Assembly (NCBI GenBank): GCA_025267735.1 | Contig: CM046293.1 | Span: 12,362,560 to 12,426,559 of the forward strand | Length of the DNA stretch: 64,000 nt | Direction of reading: 5' to 3' | Source of the DNA: Mactra quadrangularis | Taxonomy: Eukaryota > Mollusca > Bivalvia > Venerida > Mactridae | Shown here: positions 10,569 through 21,586 of the stretch, piece after piece | Layout of the letters: each line of letters begins with the position of its first letter | Position numbering within the stretch: position 1 is the first letter of the stretch | Position numbers and translations under genes: made by a program | Notes under the pieces: model-generated | What the model saw: only the letters and a program-made list of their open reading frames with translations | Told to the model about the DNA's origin: nothing | The model's database searches: none

Positions 10569-12799
10569 TACATAGTAATTTATAACTTCTAAGGTTTCCC
10601 TGTCCATTTGATTTAACATATTCATAAATCACTGATACTCGTCTCCATTGCAACATTTCTGTTTAGCATCTTTTCTTTCGTTAATTTGATAATGGTACAA
10701 GTAGATCTTCGACCTGTTCAATTATTTCTAGTCATTTATCTTAAATTTTCTATCACCTCTTGATCATGCATTGCCTGTCAATGCGTTCAAAAAGCAATTT
10801 GTCCATCCACCGTTTAGCAAGAAAGTCTGTTAATTCTTACTTTCTGCTAGCGCTTTAAATCACTCATCTAAATCATACAAATGTCGGTTTTTATACCAGA
10901 ACATGATTTGTTAATCATTGCTCTATGATAGAGAATGTCATTTTCGAGGACGTACAGGATAACTGTTAGAATTGGATAAATGGCAAATAGGATTTAAGTA
11001 ATATCCAAGGTCACAAGTACAGGAATTAAGTTATGGCTATTTAAACTAGTAATTGTTGAATACACCGAACGATGACTTGTTATAGAATATTTGCAGATTT
11101 ACCGCTAATTATATAAAAACTAGTGTTTTGTGTATATTCTGTACAGTTTCTACTATGTGTAATATTTCTTACAATCTGGAGACAGAGTTAAATAGTTCTA
11201 GAGTGATGTATTTTGCAAAACTGATAGTGATTATGTGTTTGTATTTAGACGTTGTGATAACATCATACAAATTGTATCTCTTAGAAATTATCGCGCCAGA
11301 CCTAGTTGTCATATATATTTGTCTGATATTTTAAGTATCCTAGAGTTTTATCAATATGTACTTGCATCAAACATGTCATATCTGTTGGCAATATATAATA
11401 AATTGATTCCTAAGTGTCTTACTTTGATAAATTTGATAAATGTCTAAATTTGTCACCGCTTTCAGAGACTAACTGAAGTGTTACTCAAGAAGATGTACAC
11501 GAAAAGATAATTTTTGAACTGATATGATCTAGCAATGATTTATATTAATTTGGAACTGTAATTAATTCGTCCATCTGATACTCTTTACAATTAAGTTAGG
11601 TTTCAAAAACAAAAAACACTCCAAACAAAAACGCAAGCAAGTGTTAAAACTTATAGTTTTCAGCAACATTAGCTCTGTTGTTACATTCTATGTTTGCAAT
11701 GTTTTGAGACACTTGGCCTATACAGTGAGTGTTATCATTAGGAGTATAGATAACATTTATTCTTCCTGTTATATGTGGATACCATCTTAATGAGTCTATG
11801 TTACTACTGGAAATGTTCCAGATTTCACAGGAAGATTTTAATTAATGCTGAAAATAAAGGACAAACAAATACATTAAGATACCAGAGAGTCACATTTATA
11901 ATCTGATCAAATCGACAATAGTAAACATTACATAAGAAGAGTTATGATGTTTTTGTAGTCGTATCATCAGAACATAATATTGTTTAGGAGTAACCATTAT
12001 CTCGATTCATATAGAACATCGTATGGTTACATAATGCCTCATAAAATAAGAATACATTTTAACCATGTACACAGAGTACTTTTACTTAAGACAGTTAATA
12101 TCAGATTGAAAACAATATTTACTATGCTTTACTTGAATTTGATTGCGCAGGATATGCTTGAAAACCAGTGTTTCGCTGGATGGCTCATAAGATTCGCTTA
12201 CATAAGTGGCAATGTCAAATTAAAATAGAAAAAAAGTTCCACAAAATAAGGTTCATTACATATTCTTGAATAAAAAACTCCATTGATTATAGAATGTCTA
12301 CTCTAATTTGATTGCGCTAGGTTTGTTACAAGTTAATACAAGCGATTTCCTATGTTGATAAAACACCCATATTCTCGAGTGCTTGTAAGTTTCACATTCA
12401 TTAGTGACATTATCAGAATGAAATGGAAAACATCACAAGAAGGTTAATGACATTTACCTGAATAATCAATCTCCATTGATATTATAACGTCTTACACCAT
12501 TAGCACCTGATTAATGTCATACAGGATATAGAGGCCGTTAGAGGTACAACTATAGCAATGTGATTATGGTCAACAACCTTAAATGTAGAAGCCTTTGCAC
12601 TTAAAGAGATAAAGTAAACGTCTAGGGATTGGTTTGACGCGAGAAAGTTGTTCTTGTTTGAAGACGAATATAACACATCTCTAAATCCCCCTGACTGGGT
12701 AAAACATCACTAAGGACGTTTATTACAAGTTGTTAGCATTGTTTTGATGTAAGAAATCCAATTTTCTCTTTGTCCCTTAATAGTGTCACGGTCAGGGAA

Positions 12800-13070
12800 T
12801 TAGGTCATATAAGAAAGTAGTACACAGTATATAACGGTTAAGAAGCTATCTAAGTCTGAATGAATGTCAACATTGACTTTTTTTCTAGGGTTCATTATAA
12901 TGATAAGTTTACCGTCGACCGTCCAGGCATTCTTCACTTTTGGTGTAAGAGAAGCATTTTCTACTTGCTCAGCATTCTTCAAAGTAACGTCCTTTCGATG
13001 ATCCTTTGAGATTTTTCCCAACCATTAATAACTTATCACTTTGTCTCTCTTGAGATACATTTTCATATAA
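12800..13070 (-). pseudogene. Decayed short coding remnant, unrecognised
   Basis: A 73-codon minus-strand ORF (12800-13021) contains K-N-A-W-T-V-D-G-K-L-I-I-I-M, and about 24 residues of another open frame precede it (T-G-Q-L-Y-E-N-V-S-Q-E). Copy 1 of the duplication has a related frame at 1444-1647 with T-G-E-S-Y-A-N-L-S. Shared T-G-x-x-Y-x-N in both copies suggests a once-coding exon now frameshifted. The A-W-T-x-D-G-K segment recalls ORF1-like proteins of invertebrate retroelements, but this is not firm. Confidence 0.3.
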
Positions 13071-15910
13071 TTGGCCTGTTCTTGTCGAAATTGATTCATT
13101 CTGTGCGGGATGACTAAATAGGCTACGGAGAATTTTAGATCCAGTTAAGCACTAATCATAGATACTATTTTCTCAGTATATTTGAGACGATTCAAATTTG
13201 TAATACTCTATAACCCTTAAACATGTACTCTAATACTGTTGCGTCAAGTTTATTGTTCCAGCTCATTTATTTCACGCTCGTTTCTTCTCACAATCTGATC
13301 TTTATCGTTAACTTGTGAACTAAATTGCAGTTTCCTTTCTCAATTTACATTTTCTGAAGCAAGTTTTCTAAAATGACATATTAAAGATTACTTAATCAGT
13401 TTTTTAGTGATTCGATCTCTTAAGGCCCATTTGTTCATAATTGATCCAAAAACTGTAGATCATTATTGTAAAATAGCGCCTTATATATACGAAACTACAA
13501 TATATTCATTTCTGAGATCAGAATACTGTTTCTCATAGTCATTTCTTTTAACTCAATCAAATAACAAGAGACTCTTTTGTCTCTCGCGTATAGAAGAGAT
13601 TGACCATTATCTTACATGTTTACGACAGATGTCATATTTGATATTATCAAAGTGTTATAATTGTTCTGCGAATGATCATTCCAATACTCCTATCACCTAC
13701 AAGAGTTAGTTTTACATTACCATTGGATGATACTAATAAAACCTTGCCAGTTGTTTTGACTTTTATATTTTACTTTTCCTTGGCGTACTCCAACGTTTTT
13801 GTCCTGATTTTATAATGTGAATCAACCAGATAAATATTGTTTATTATCAGAGCTGTCATTGTTTATAACAATAAATGTTACGTTTGTTCACAAGGCTGTT
13901 TTTTAATATCACTTCCGTTTTGCATTTTTCGATGGCTTAATGTAGCTTCATCATCAAGTTCACCATTATTTATACCGTGGTTAATATCTGTAAATATTCC
14001 ATTGACATTGTAACAATCCGAAGCCGATCACAATATCACAGTGTTGAGACGCCGTGATATAAATTCACAGCCCAGCTGAAATAAGTTTCTTTCAACGGAA
14101 TATCTTACTGACACTTAACTTGTTTAAATCAATTTCTAGCCTCGGTCTGCCTGCACATAATGCATACATAAAGAACAAACGGGATCCCCCAAAAAACCAC
14201 CACAACAACAACTGGAAATATCTTTAAGAATGAAGAAGATTAAGTTTGTATTATATATAGAGAATGTTGGAAAAACATATTTTCCTTTTTTCCGTTTCTA
14301 AACAAGCAATAAATGTTGCTATACCAAACAATAACATGTACATTGAAAATATAAATTAGATCTGTAGTATTTAATATTGTCTGGTATTTTGTCGTTTATT
14401 TACTATAACTGCAAAACTGGCTGTTCGTAATAATAGACACTGAACCTGCAAATAGCAGATAACAAATCTAATTGTTTTGTTATTTTGTTTGTAATCGTGA
14501 TAAGGCAAGAATTATTACATTTTCTTAAATTGTTAATATAATGTGTTCAAACTTTTTTTATTGATTGAAACAATGTTATTGAATTATGGAAGCATTTATT
14601 AAGTCTCACTAAAGTTTGACCCCGATCTGACCTTTCCGATTTGCATCTAATAAATATCCAAACATATCCCGACGAAAATCTGGACCACGTCTATTCTACA
14701 CTTTGGCAAGTAACTTATTTAAAATGAGCAATCGATTTACAGCGATTGTAAAAAGAAGTATGTGTAAGTGTTAAATTTCACCACATAATTCTCTCGGCCA
14801 CAGTGTAATCGAGCTTTAACACTACATTCGTATTCAATGTAATGAATATTATTTTTTGCATAAAGGTCAGGTTGGGGTCAAGCTTTATGCACTAAACTTA
14901 TGTCTAAATTGATTAAAATGTGGTACCAGCAGGAAGAATAAACTGACATGTTTTTCTTTTAATTTACAAGTTCAATATTTACAAATGCATTAACTGATAG
15001 TAAATGCAAATATCACATTATATACAAGTAACATCATTTGACCTTATAACATACATTAATAAGACAACATCACACGCTGTTCTTAGAGCAACGATGTTGA
15101 TAAATATGTGACATTAGATAATATTACAATATAGAAATTGAATAATGTAAAAGATTAGCTACACACATTTTGAGTATCATCGCGTATTCTGGACAAGGTA
15201 TATAAGTATTTGATTACATGCTTTGTTTTATCAAATCTATATATGTTGTACAACCTAATTAAATTACGGTATGCATTATTATCCTTTACATATCAATGAT
15301 TACATTCACTAACGTGTTAGAAATTGTATCAATTATGTGAATTATTATCCGTGAAAGCGACATTACAATCGCATTATCGTCATAATTAGGTGTTTGGGTC
15401 ACAACATTATTTTTAGCACAACGTTTGATGTCGCTTTATCACTGTATGATCGTACGTCTTTCTTGCTTTAAGAGTGAGCGGTTGGTTTACTTTATGATAC
15501 ATAAAGTTTCTTTATCCTTATGCCGTCACTACTCAGCTTTCTTAGATGTCAAATGATTATTTTTTAACGAATTAAAATGGTTTCCTGTCCATTTTCCATA
15601 ATGGCTTAATAAATCAGTGATACTCGTCGCCATGGCAACATTTCTGTGAAGCGTCTTTTCTCGTTTTATTTGAAAATGGTACAGGTAGATCTTTGACCTG
15701 TTGTTCAATTAATTATGGTCATTTATCTTAACTCTACTATAACTCTTTCATCATGCAATGTCTGCCGTTGCGTTCAAAATGCAATTTTTTCATCAATCTT
15801 ACAGCCACAAAATGTTGATTTTAACTTCCTACTAATGCATTAGATATTTCTTCTTAATCAATCATACAAATGTCTTTTTATATCAATACATGTTTTGTTA
15901 ATCATTGCAA

Positions 15911-15997
15911 CCCGGGTCGGTGGCGCAGTTTGTAGCGCGCCGGGATTTGAAATCTTGTGTCCCGAAGGGGGTTCGGGTTCGAATCCAACCCGGGGAG
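15911..15997 (+). repeat. tRNA-Ser-like SINE head
   Basis: The plus strand has an A-box (TGGCGCAGTTTGTAGCGC), an anticodon-like arm with GATTTGAAATC similar to tRNA-Ser(TGA), and a B-box GGTTCGAATCC. The acceptor ends pair imperfectly (GGGTCGG/AACCCGG). It is present only in copy 2 of the duplication, so it inserted afterwards. A functional tRNA is unlikely because the stems are broken. Confidence 0.55.
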
Positions 15998-16084
15998 GTT
16001 ATACCCTTCCATGAAAATTTGACAATATTGTCAATTTTCCTCCATTACTTAGATATATGGTCTATAGTTGCTACAGTTGAATAA

Positions 16085-16459
16085 ATGATGAACACAGAAT
16101 TAAAGTTTTATAAAAGACCCAAAGTACAGCTAAAGAGCAGACTAAAAGTGAATATACGAGTCAGTGTGAATTCGCATTACATGCTCGTAATACAAGTTTG
16201 TGCATTTATATTACTTATTGTTTATAGCATAATAAGTATCGTTTTTATTCACGAACATGCAAAGAGACTTGGACAAACGTAAGTGCATTTCAGTGTACAG
16301 AAATGTACTGCCATTTATAATTGTGTAATAGCTTTTGAAAAAAATGTAATGATTGATTTCATCGGAAAATAAAACGATGTTATTTTCAGGTTTACCACTG
16401 GTCATAGAAAGATCGTACATCGTAATTTATGTATTTTGTACATTATCTACCAAGTATGA
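16085..16459 (+). CDS. Candidate two-exon type II membrane protein, unrecognised
   Basis: Exon 1 (16085-16278) and exon 2 (16390-16459) are separated by a 111-nt intron with GTAAGT donor and TATTTTCAG acceptor, and the frame is kept across the junction. The product would be 87 residues: a basic N-terminus (K-F-Y-K-R-P-K-V-Q-L-K-S-R-L-K), one hydrophobic segment of about 24 residues near 38-61, then a short tail ending Q-V before TGA. This layout is that of a type II or tail-anchored membrane protein, or the first exons of a longer one. It lies in sequence absent from duplication copy 1. No homologue is recognised and chance splicing signals remain possible. Confidence 0.3.
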
Positions 16460-16531
16460 TGACAACCAAGAATACTTCTAAGTTCTAACCATCTCGACAC
16501 TGAGTCATATTATTATATAATGACATACTGT

Positions 16532-16780
16532 GAGAGCAGTGGTCCAGTGTTAGCACGCGCGCTTAGGGATCGTGATGACCCGGGTTCGATCCCCAGAAAT
16601 GGCACTGCTAATTTCCTTGAGCAAGAAATTAACATTCACTTGTTCCACTCCACCCAGGTGTAAATGGGTACTGTTTGTGATCGCCTGCCTGAAGGTGATT
16701 TCAATGATCAGGACTTATCGTACAAGATTGTAAAGTCGGCTGAACATGTATACGGAAGAAGACTTTAAACCGCACTTTTA
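16532..16780 (+). repeat. tRNA-derived SINE with conserved central domain
   Basis: The head has an A-box (GTGGTCCAGTGTTAGCACG) and a B-box GGTTCGATCCCC. The body contains CACCCAGGTGTAAATGGGTA, a segment found in several invertebrate SINE families that share a central domain (MESC/Meta-type as I recall; not verified). The 3' part ends in a T-rich tract near 16780. Confidence 0.65.
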
Positions 16781-16924
16781 ATTTTTTAAAAAAGACATAC
16801 AAACTGACGTAACTGTGGGTTTCACTTTTTTCAAAACTGATATTTATTCTGTGTTGCTATGTAATCGTTGTTTTAACGTCATATCCATTTTCTTATGCTT
16901 CAGTCCAATAAACATAAAAAAGTC

Positions 16925-17190
16925 GTGAGGGCACCTTATGGGCGCCGTGCGATCAAGCTCCGCAAGGTTCCGTACGAACTGTTACGTTTTTACCAGGGTC
17001 CGTGAGATGAGTCATGGATACACGTATCAGTTTCAAAATCAAGTCGTGGCCGAGTATGGATTAAACTTGCATATCTTCCGTACGGGTCTGTTGTTTTGTG
17101 CCATGTGCGTACTGTCACCTTAATACGCAAGGCTTCCCACTGCCTACGGCACGTACGGGTCCGCAACAAGCCACGCTCTTATAGGACTGA
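16925..17190 (+). other. GC-rich block with CGTACGG words, absent from duplication copy 1
   Basis: This block is noticeably richer in CG dinucleotides than its surroundings, with repeated words such as GTACGGGTC and CCGTACG. It lies within the extra sequence of copy 2. A 61-codon ORF inside (16938-17123) shows no known domain. The style resembles the word-array interiors of the foldback elements, but no terminal inverted repeats were found. Confidence 0.35.
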
Positions 17191-17725
17191 GGCATTATTT
17201 TGAAATCATTGCCGTCTTTGACAGACCTAGTTGTCATATACATTCATATACAATGAATCATTCCCCCAGTGTCTTACTTTGATAAATCAAGTCTCCATCC
17301 AATGTCTAAATTTGTCACCACTTTCAGAGACAAACTGAAGTGTCACTCAAACAGATGTACTCGCAATGTCTATTTTTGAGCTGATATGATCTAGTAATGT
17401 TCTATACTAATTTGGAACTGTAATTAACTTGTCTTGTCTTGCTAATAGTAGATGCAACAGAACTTTTGTCTGTTGTCTTATCTCTGACTCCTTACACTTG
17501 TTACAACACAGTTGCAATCATTGCGTGATCAATCGAAATTTGTATCAATTGCGTCATAAATCAATTGATTGGAAAATTATTTATTTAATTGGCTAGACAC
17601 TTTAATAAAAATATAGTTCCTCCGCTAGTCTATCGCTACGGTAGGTCTGTCGGTTTTCATTTACTGGTAAATTTCAGTTATTGTTAAGCAGGCGGTGTTG
17701 ACGCACTTCATAATAATATACTTAT

Positions 17726-18052
17726 ATATCACCAGTGCTTAGGGAACTTCATTGGCTTCCTGTTTGTCAGCGGATCAGCTATAAGCTTTTGATATATACA
17801 TATAAAACTCTTAACAACCAATATTCCATATATATAAAATACCTAATACATGTTTACAAACCCAACGGAGACCTCCGATCTAGCAACTCATTATCTCTTA
17901 CAGTCCCACGTTTTAAGACAATTACTTTTGGCAATCGTAGTTTCAGTCATGTGGCGTCAAACCTGTGGAATGCACTTCCTGACTCACTCAAGTGTGTCCA
18001 GTCTCTAAATAGTTTTATGGAAAATTTAAAGACCTACTTGATTGTTAATTGA
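17726..18052 (+). pseudogene. 5'-truncated LINE reverse transcriptase, C-terminal end
   Basis: The frame begins mid-protein with L-R-E-L-H-W-L-P-V-C-Q-R-I-S-Y-K-L, the conserved segment downstream of the RT domain in CR1/L2-type non-LTR retrotransposons. It continues to V-P-R-F, A-S-N-L-W-N-A-L-P-D-S-L and ends K-T-Y-L-I-V-N before TGA. These motifs sit in the usual order and spacing. Everything upstream (endonuclease, RT core) is missing, the usual result of incomplete reverse transcription. The frame is open, so the insertion is not very old. Confidence 0.8.
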
Positions 18053-18059
18053 TATGATC

Positions 18060-18499
18060 ACTAAATCAGTCACCATGGGTCAATAAACTACGACTTTGGG
18101 ATAGACCAGTAAAATGAACCAATCTAAGACTGCATACATGTGTTCTTGTTCAATTTTCTCAGCATAATACATCTTGGTGCACTGGTGTTTAAACAATCCT
18201 CAATGCATTAAATAGGGCCAACATGTTTATTAATAAATCCGGTTGTGATGTTTATACTACAGTGAAAATTATTTTAATAATATAAACAATAATAAATCAT
18301 CTTAAGATATACCCAAATTACGAACATAAAACACCATGAAATTATTAAATTCTTAACAACAAATCATAATTACGCACGAGATTTATAACAAAATAATGTA
18401 CAGTCACATAACGGGTGTTCTTGTGGGATCCTTGGAGCAGAATCCGACTTTGCATCTAGCAATTATGGATTTTCCAGGGCATCTAGCCTGATTATAGTT
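18060..18499. other. No gene seen
   Basis: AT-rich sequence between the LINE remnant and a MITE. No supported coding, RNA or repeat feature. Confidence 0.5.
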
Positions 18500-18742
18500 C
18501 GTTTTTTTTCTCAACTGTCAAAACATGAATAATTTCACGGCGAATGTGTTTGTTAAATTATTGTCGTGATACATTCATGAGTTTCCGAAAGTGTGTGTTA
18601 TGATCGAGTATAGCTGTTATGCCGTATTATATGTTTTAGTCAAGATAATATATATTTATTAACAACTAGGTCGCCAGTACAAAAACAATGCATTCAGTCA
18701 CCGTGAAATTATTCAAGCTTTGACAGTTGAGAAAATAACGGA
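18500..18742 (+). mobile_element. MITE, TTCTCAACTGTCAAAGC family, copy 1
   Basis: Terminal inverted repeats of about 40 bp begin with a T-run, then CTCAACTGTCAAAGCTTGA and AATAATTTCACGGTGA. No coding sequence. A second copy is at 43577-43815. Confidence 0.75.
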
Positions 18743-20138
18743 CTATACCAATCAATATTTTAGACATTGACAAACTTTACTCTTTTAGGGTTGCCATCAA
18801 GTTTTTTGTCATCAAACGTTTAAAATTTCAAATATTGTTATTCGGCATATATAAGTTATACATATTTAAGATGTATGATATGACAATACTCTGATACTTC
18901 AGGTGATTCTTAATTCTATTTGATATGTTAAAATATGATTTCGGCGCGATATGACCTTTTTGTGTTGGTGCGCTGTAAAACCCAAACAAACAAATTAAAA
19001 TATGATATTATAAATGTATGACATTTGTCTCTCTATGTCCTTCCACTAATACCAAGGACCACAATGGAAATAAAGACTAGTTTATTTTTTGTGTTATCCT
19101 TGGTAATGGGAGTGAATGATGATGTATGTTAAAAGAAACGAAGTAGTTTGTTATAGCAAAGTATAGTTTTATTTATCATGATGACATTTGTACACAACAA
19201 CGTTGGCATAATATACAAAATGCTCAAAGATACAACAAAATTAAGACACATTTAACTTTTGGTTTATTTTTGTGTTGTATGTCGCACAATTTTTCTGTCC
19301 AATCCCAGATGTTAGTTGACCAAATCACTGAAATCACATAAGTTTATATCTTTTGGATGATATCTGAATGTGCATGCACTAAACATAATAGGTTAGGTTG
19401 GCGGATAATAAGCATGCATAATTGTGTAATAGTAACCATTTCAATAGTTGTTTTGAGATGATTGGTGTTAACACCGTAGCAACACATTATATAGGATATA
19501 TTACGGCGGTCGGTCAACCTACTCACCTTTCCTGAAAATATCTAATCTCTGGATTTAGCTGTTGGTCAGGTACTAGGCTTATACGTCCGTCAGTGACTGA
19601 CAACTGCCTCTCAGGATTAACCAGTTTTTGTAACCTTTTTCAATGAGGTAACATTTTTCGTCTGAAGTGCAGGAAAGGATAATAGCTGCCAGGGATAGAC
19701 GAGTCAGGAATATTAACCCACGCACCACAACTACACCTCGATGGATTATTTAGTGTACGTGAACAGAACAGAACATAAATTGTACCTGACAAAAAGACAT
19801 ATACTTATAGTCATAAACTAAATAACACAATATAATGTAAAAAATATGGTTATTTAAAAGTACAAATGATAAATAACACCAACATAAAAGGAACAAACAA
19901 GTGCCATACAGAATAGTATTAAAACAATAATAAATGCAACAGCAAGAAAAAATATATATTTCAGTCAATAATAAAACTAAATTTTATGTTCAATAGACAG
20001 TACAGAAAATTTATATACTATTGAAGAAGTGGCTTTAACAAGAACAATAATGTCCATAAATAAATAAGATTTACAATGCTATTTTGTTTGAATATGGAAT
20101 GTGTACTATAACAAAGCATTCACAATACTTATCAAGTT
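18743..20138. other. No gene seen apart from a SINE fragment
   Basis: Outside the SINE fragment at 19461-19632, only short random ORFs occur (for example 19750-19968 minus, low-complexity hydrophobic and Cys-rich). Confidence 0.5.
19461..19632 (-). repeat. tRNA-Lys-derived SINE, old fragment
   Basis: Carries GTTAACACCGTAGCAACACA, CGGTCAACCTACTCACCTTT and CGTCAGTGACTGACAACTGC in the family order on the minus strand. Head and distal body are missing. Confidence 0.65.
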
Positions 20139-20568
20139 AGGCCATGCCATATCGGAATTTGTTAAGCATCCGCGTGCGCATAGGTTTTAGAGCCATAAAT
20201 CAAAAAAAAAAAAAAAACTGTTGGTAAAGTTTTCTTAAATAATTCCGATGTTCTGGGATGCGATACGACATTTCAATTCAGGGAAAATTGTGTTTGGCAA
20301 TGACGTTATTCATCGTAAACTGTTCCATTACCGCGTCATTAATACAATATATATTTTACGTGAAACAAACACTAGTCATTTTATATTAAATTCAGAGCAT
20401 TGTTTCATATTATGAGGATGTTATTCCATTTAAAAATATATATAATACATTGTTTTTGTCGTAAAAACATTTGTGTTTTCGTTATTGGTCTGTGTGTTTT
20501 TGTAAATAGGTACCTAGGTTTGTCAAATTTGAGTTGACGCTTAACAGAATTCCAATTTGGCATGGCCT
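20139..20568 (+). mobile_element. MITE, TAGGCCATGCCA family, copy 1
   Basis: Terminal inverted repeats GGCCATGCCAWATYGGAATT and TTGTTAAGC, bordered by TA on both sides, which would fit Tc1/mariner-type TA targets. The 430-bp interior has no coding sequence. The right part holds TAGGTACCTAGGTTTGTC, matched in the second copy at 36699-37133. Confidence 0.75.
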
Positions 20569-21446
20569 ATCATACAATACATACATGTATAATAGCATAT
20601 CGACAGTTCATTTGTAAGGTTCGGCTCCAGTTTTCATCAAATTGTGACCATATGGGACATGCAAAAAGTTCAAATTCATATTTTCATTCATATACAAATG
20701 TAAATAGCATAGTACATGTAAGTCACCCAATACATAGAGTAAACAGTCAGCCACTGTTTACCATGCTACATACCTGTTTATCACAAATAACAAATGGTAC
20801 CATATCTTTTATAAATTTCTCTATGCCGGACGAGAATTAACTAGTAAACAGGCATAGTACAGCAAATTGTATCGGTTAAAATATCGGTCAAAATTTACTT
20901 AGACTGCTTCAATGAAAAACAGATTTTGCAGGGAGTAAAGTGGACACAATGGTATATAATTCCTTCTATACTCAAATATAGCAATGTTTTAACATGTTCG
21001 TGTTCTCTACGTACTCATATCCAAAACGTGTTTTCACGTAACTTGTTAATTCTTTTCCATTTGTAAACATGTTTAATTTCAAGCTGAAAATAATACCTTG
21101 AAATTTCTGCCCTCAATGACATGCAGTAGAAAATGATAATAACTTTGTTTTACCATAACGGTATTCCCTTACATGTACATATAATCGAACTCATAAAAAA
21201 CCTACCCATAATCCCCGATCAGTTTGTATCAAAGATTTATAGGCTATTGTTATCTTTATATAGAACTACAAGGAAGTTTTCTCATGCTATATTGTTTTAA
21301 ATAATGGTATTTTCATCAACATCTAAGTCTGTAAGAAAGTTCCCTAGTGTCGCTGACCAAAATAAATCTACCAACAAGTAAGAGTTACATTGACGTAGTA
21401 GACATATTAAGTATGTCCATAAGTCACAGGTCACATTTAACCTTAC
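20569..21446 (-). other. Receptor 3' UTR and downstream flank
   Basis: Non-coding sequence after the receptor stop codon, with an ATTAAA (minus) at 21072-21077. A plus-strand 92-codon ORF at 20562-20840 shows no domain. Confidence 0.45.
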
Positions 21447-21586
21447 TTATCTAGCACTCATTGTTCGTCTGGCACTTGCCCGTGAGATGGTCAGATCATA
21501 TGTTATAGGTGTCTTTGATTGGTTACTAACAAAATAACATCTAAAACATGACCGTATAGCTACTTTAAATGATTTCCTGAATGTAT
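21447..21586 (-). CDS. Receptor exon 5: helix 8 and C-terminal tail
   Basis: The last coding exon follows a long T-rich tract ending in CAG and is entered in phase 1. It encodes residues 340-385: D-T-F-R-K-S-F-K, the F-R-x-x-F helix-8 signature, then S-C353-F-R-C356-Y as candidate palmitoylation sites, and a 28-residue tail ending in A-R-R-T-M-S-A-R before TAA. The tail is Ser/Thr rich, as expected for arrestin/GRK sites. On the minus strand an ATTAAA hexamer at 21072-21077, about 370 nt after the stop, is the nearest polyadenylation candidate noticed. Confidence 0.83.

Larger units (their letters stand above)
1..11579 (+). repeat. Copy 1 of a tandemly duplicated unit, window edge to about 11580
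   Basis: Position 1 aligns with about 11586, and the match continues in the same order with many substitutions and indels (about 360 to 11900, 1320 to 12560, 2040 to 13500, 3920 to 14105, 5040 to 15090, 10590 to 15585, 11440 to 17308). The foldback and BEL elements (5495-10568) and a MULE-like MITE (4477-4868) are extra in this copy. No intact gene is seen. A 67-codon minus-strand ORF at 1444-1647 lies where copy 2 has another short ORF and may be a decayed exon. The remainder is non-coding sequence. Confidence 0.75.
11580..17430 (+). repeat. Copy 2 of the tandemly duplicated unit
   Basis: This is collinear with copy 1 as described there. The last shared words are TAATTTGGAACTGTAATTAA near 17408-17427. 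Relative to copy 1 it has about 1.3 kb of extra sequence at about 15909-17215, holding two SINEs, a candidate two-exon gene and a GC-rich block. Divergence is high, so the duplication is old. Confidence 0.75.
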
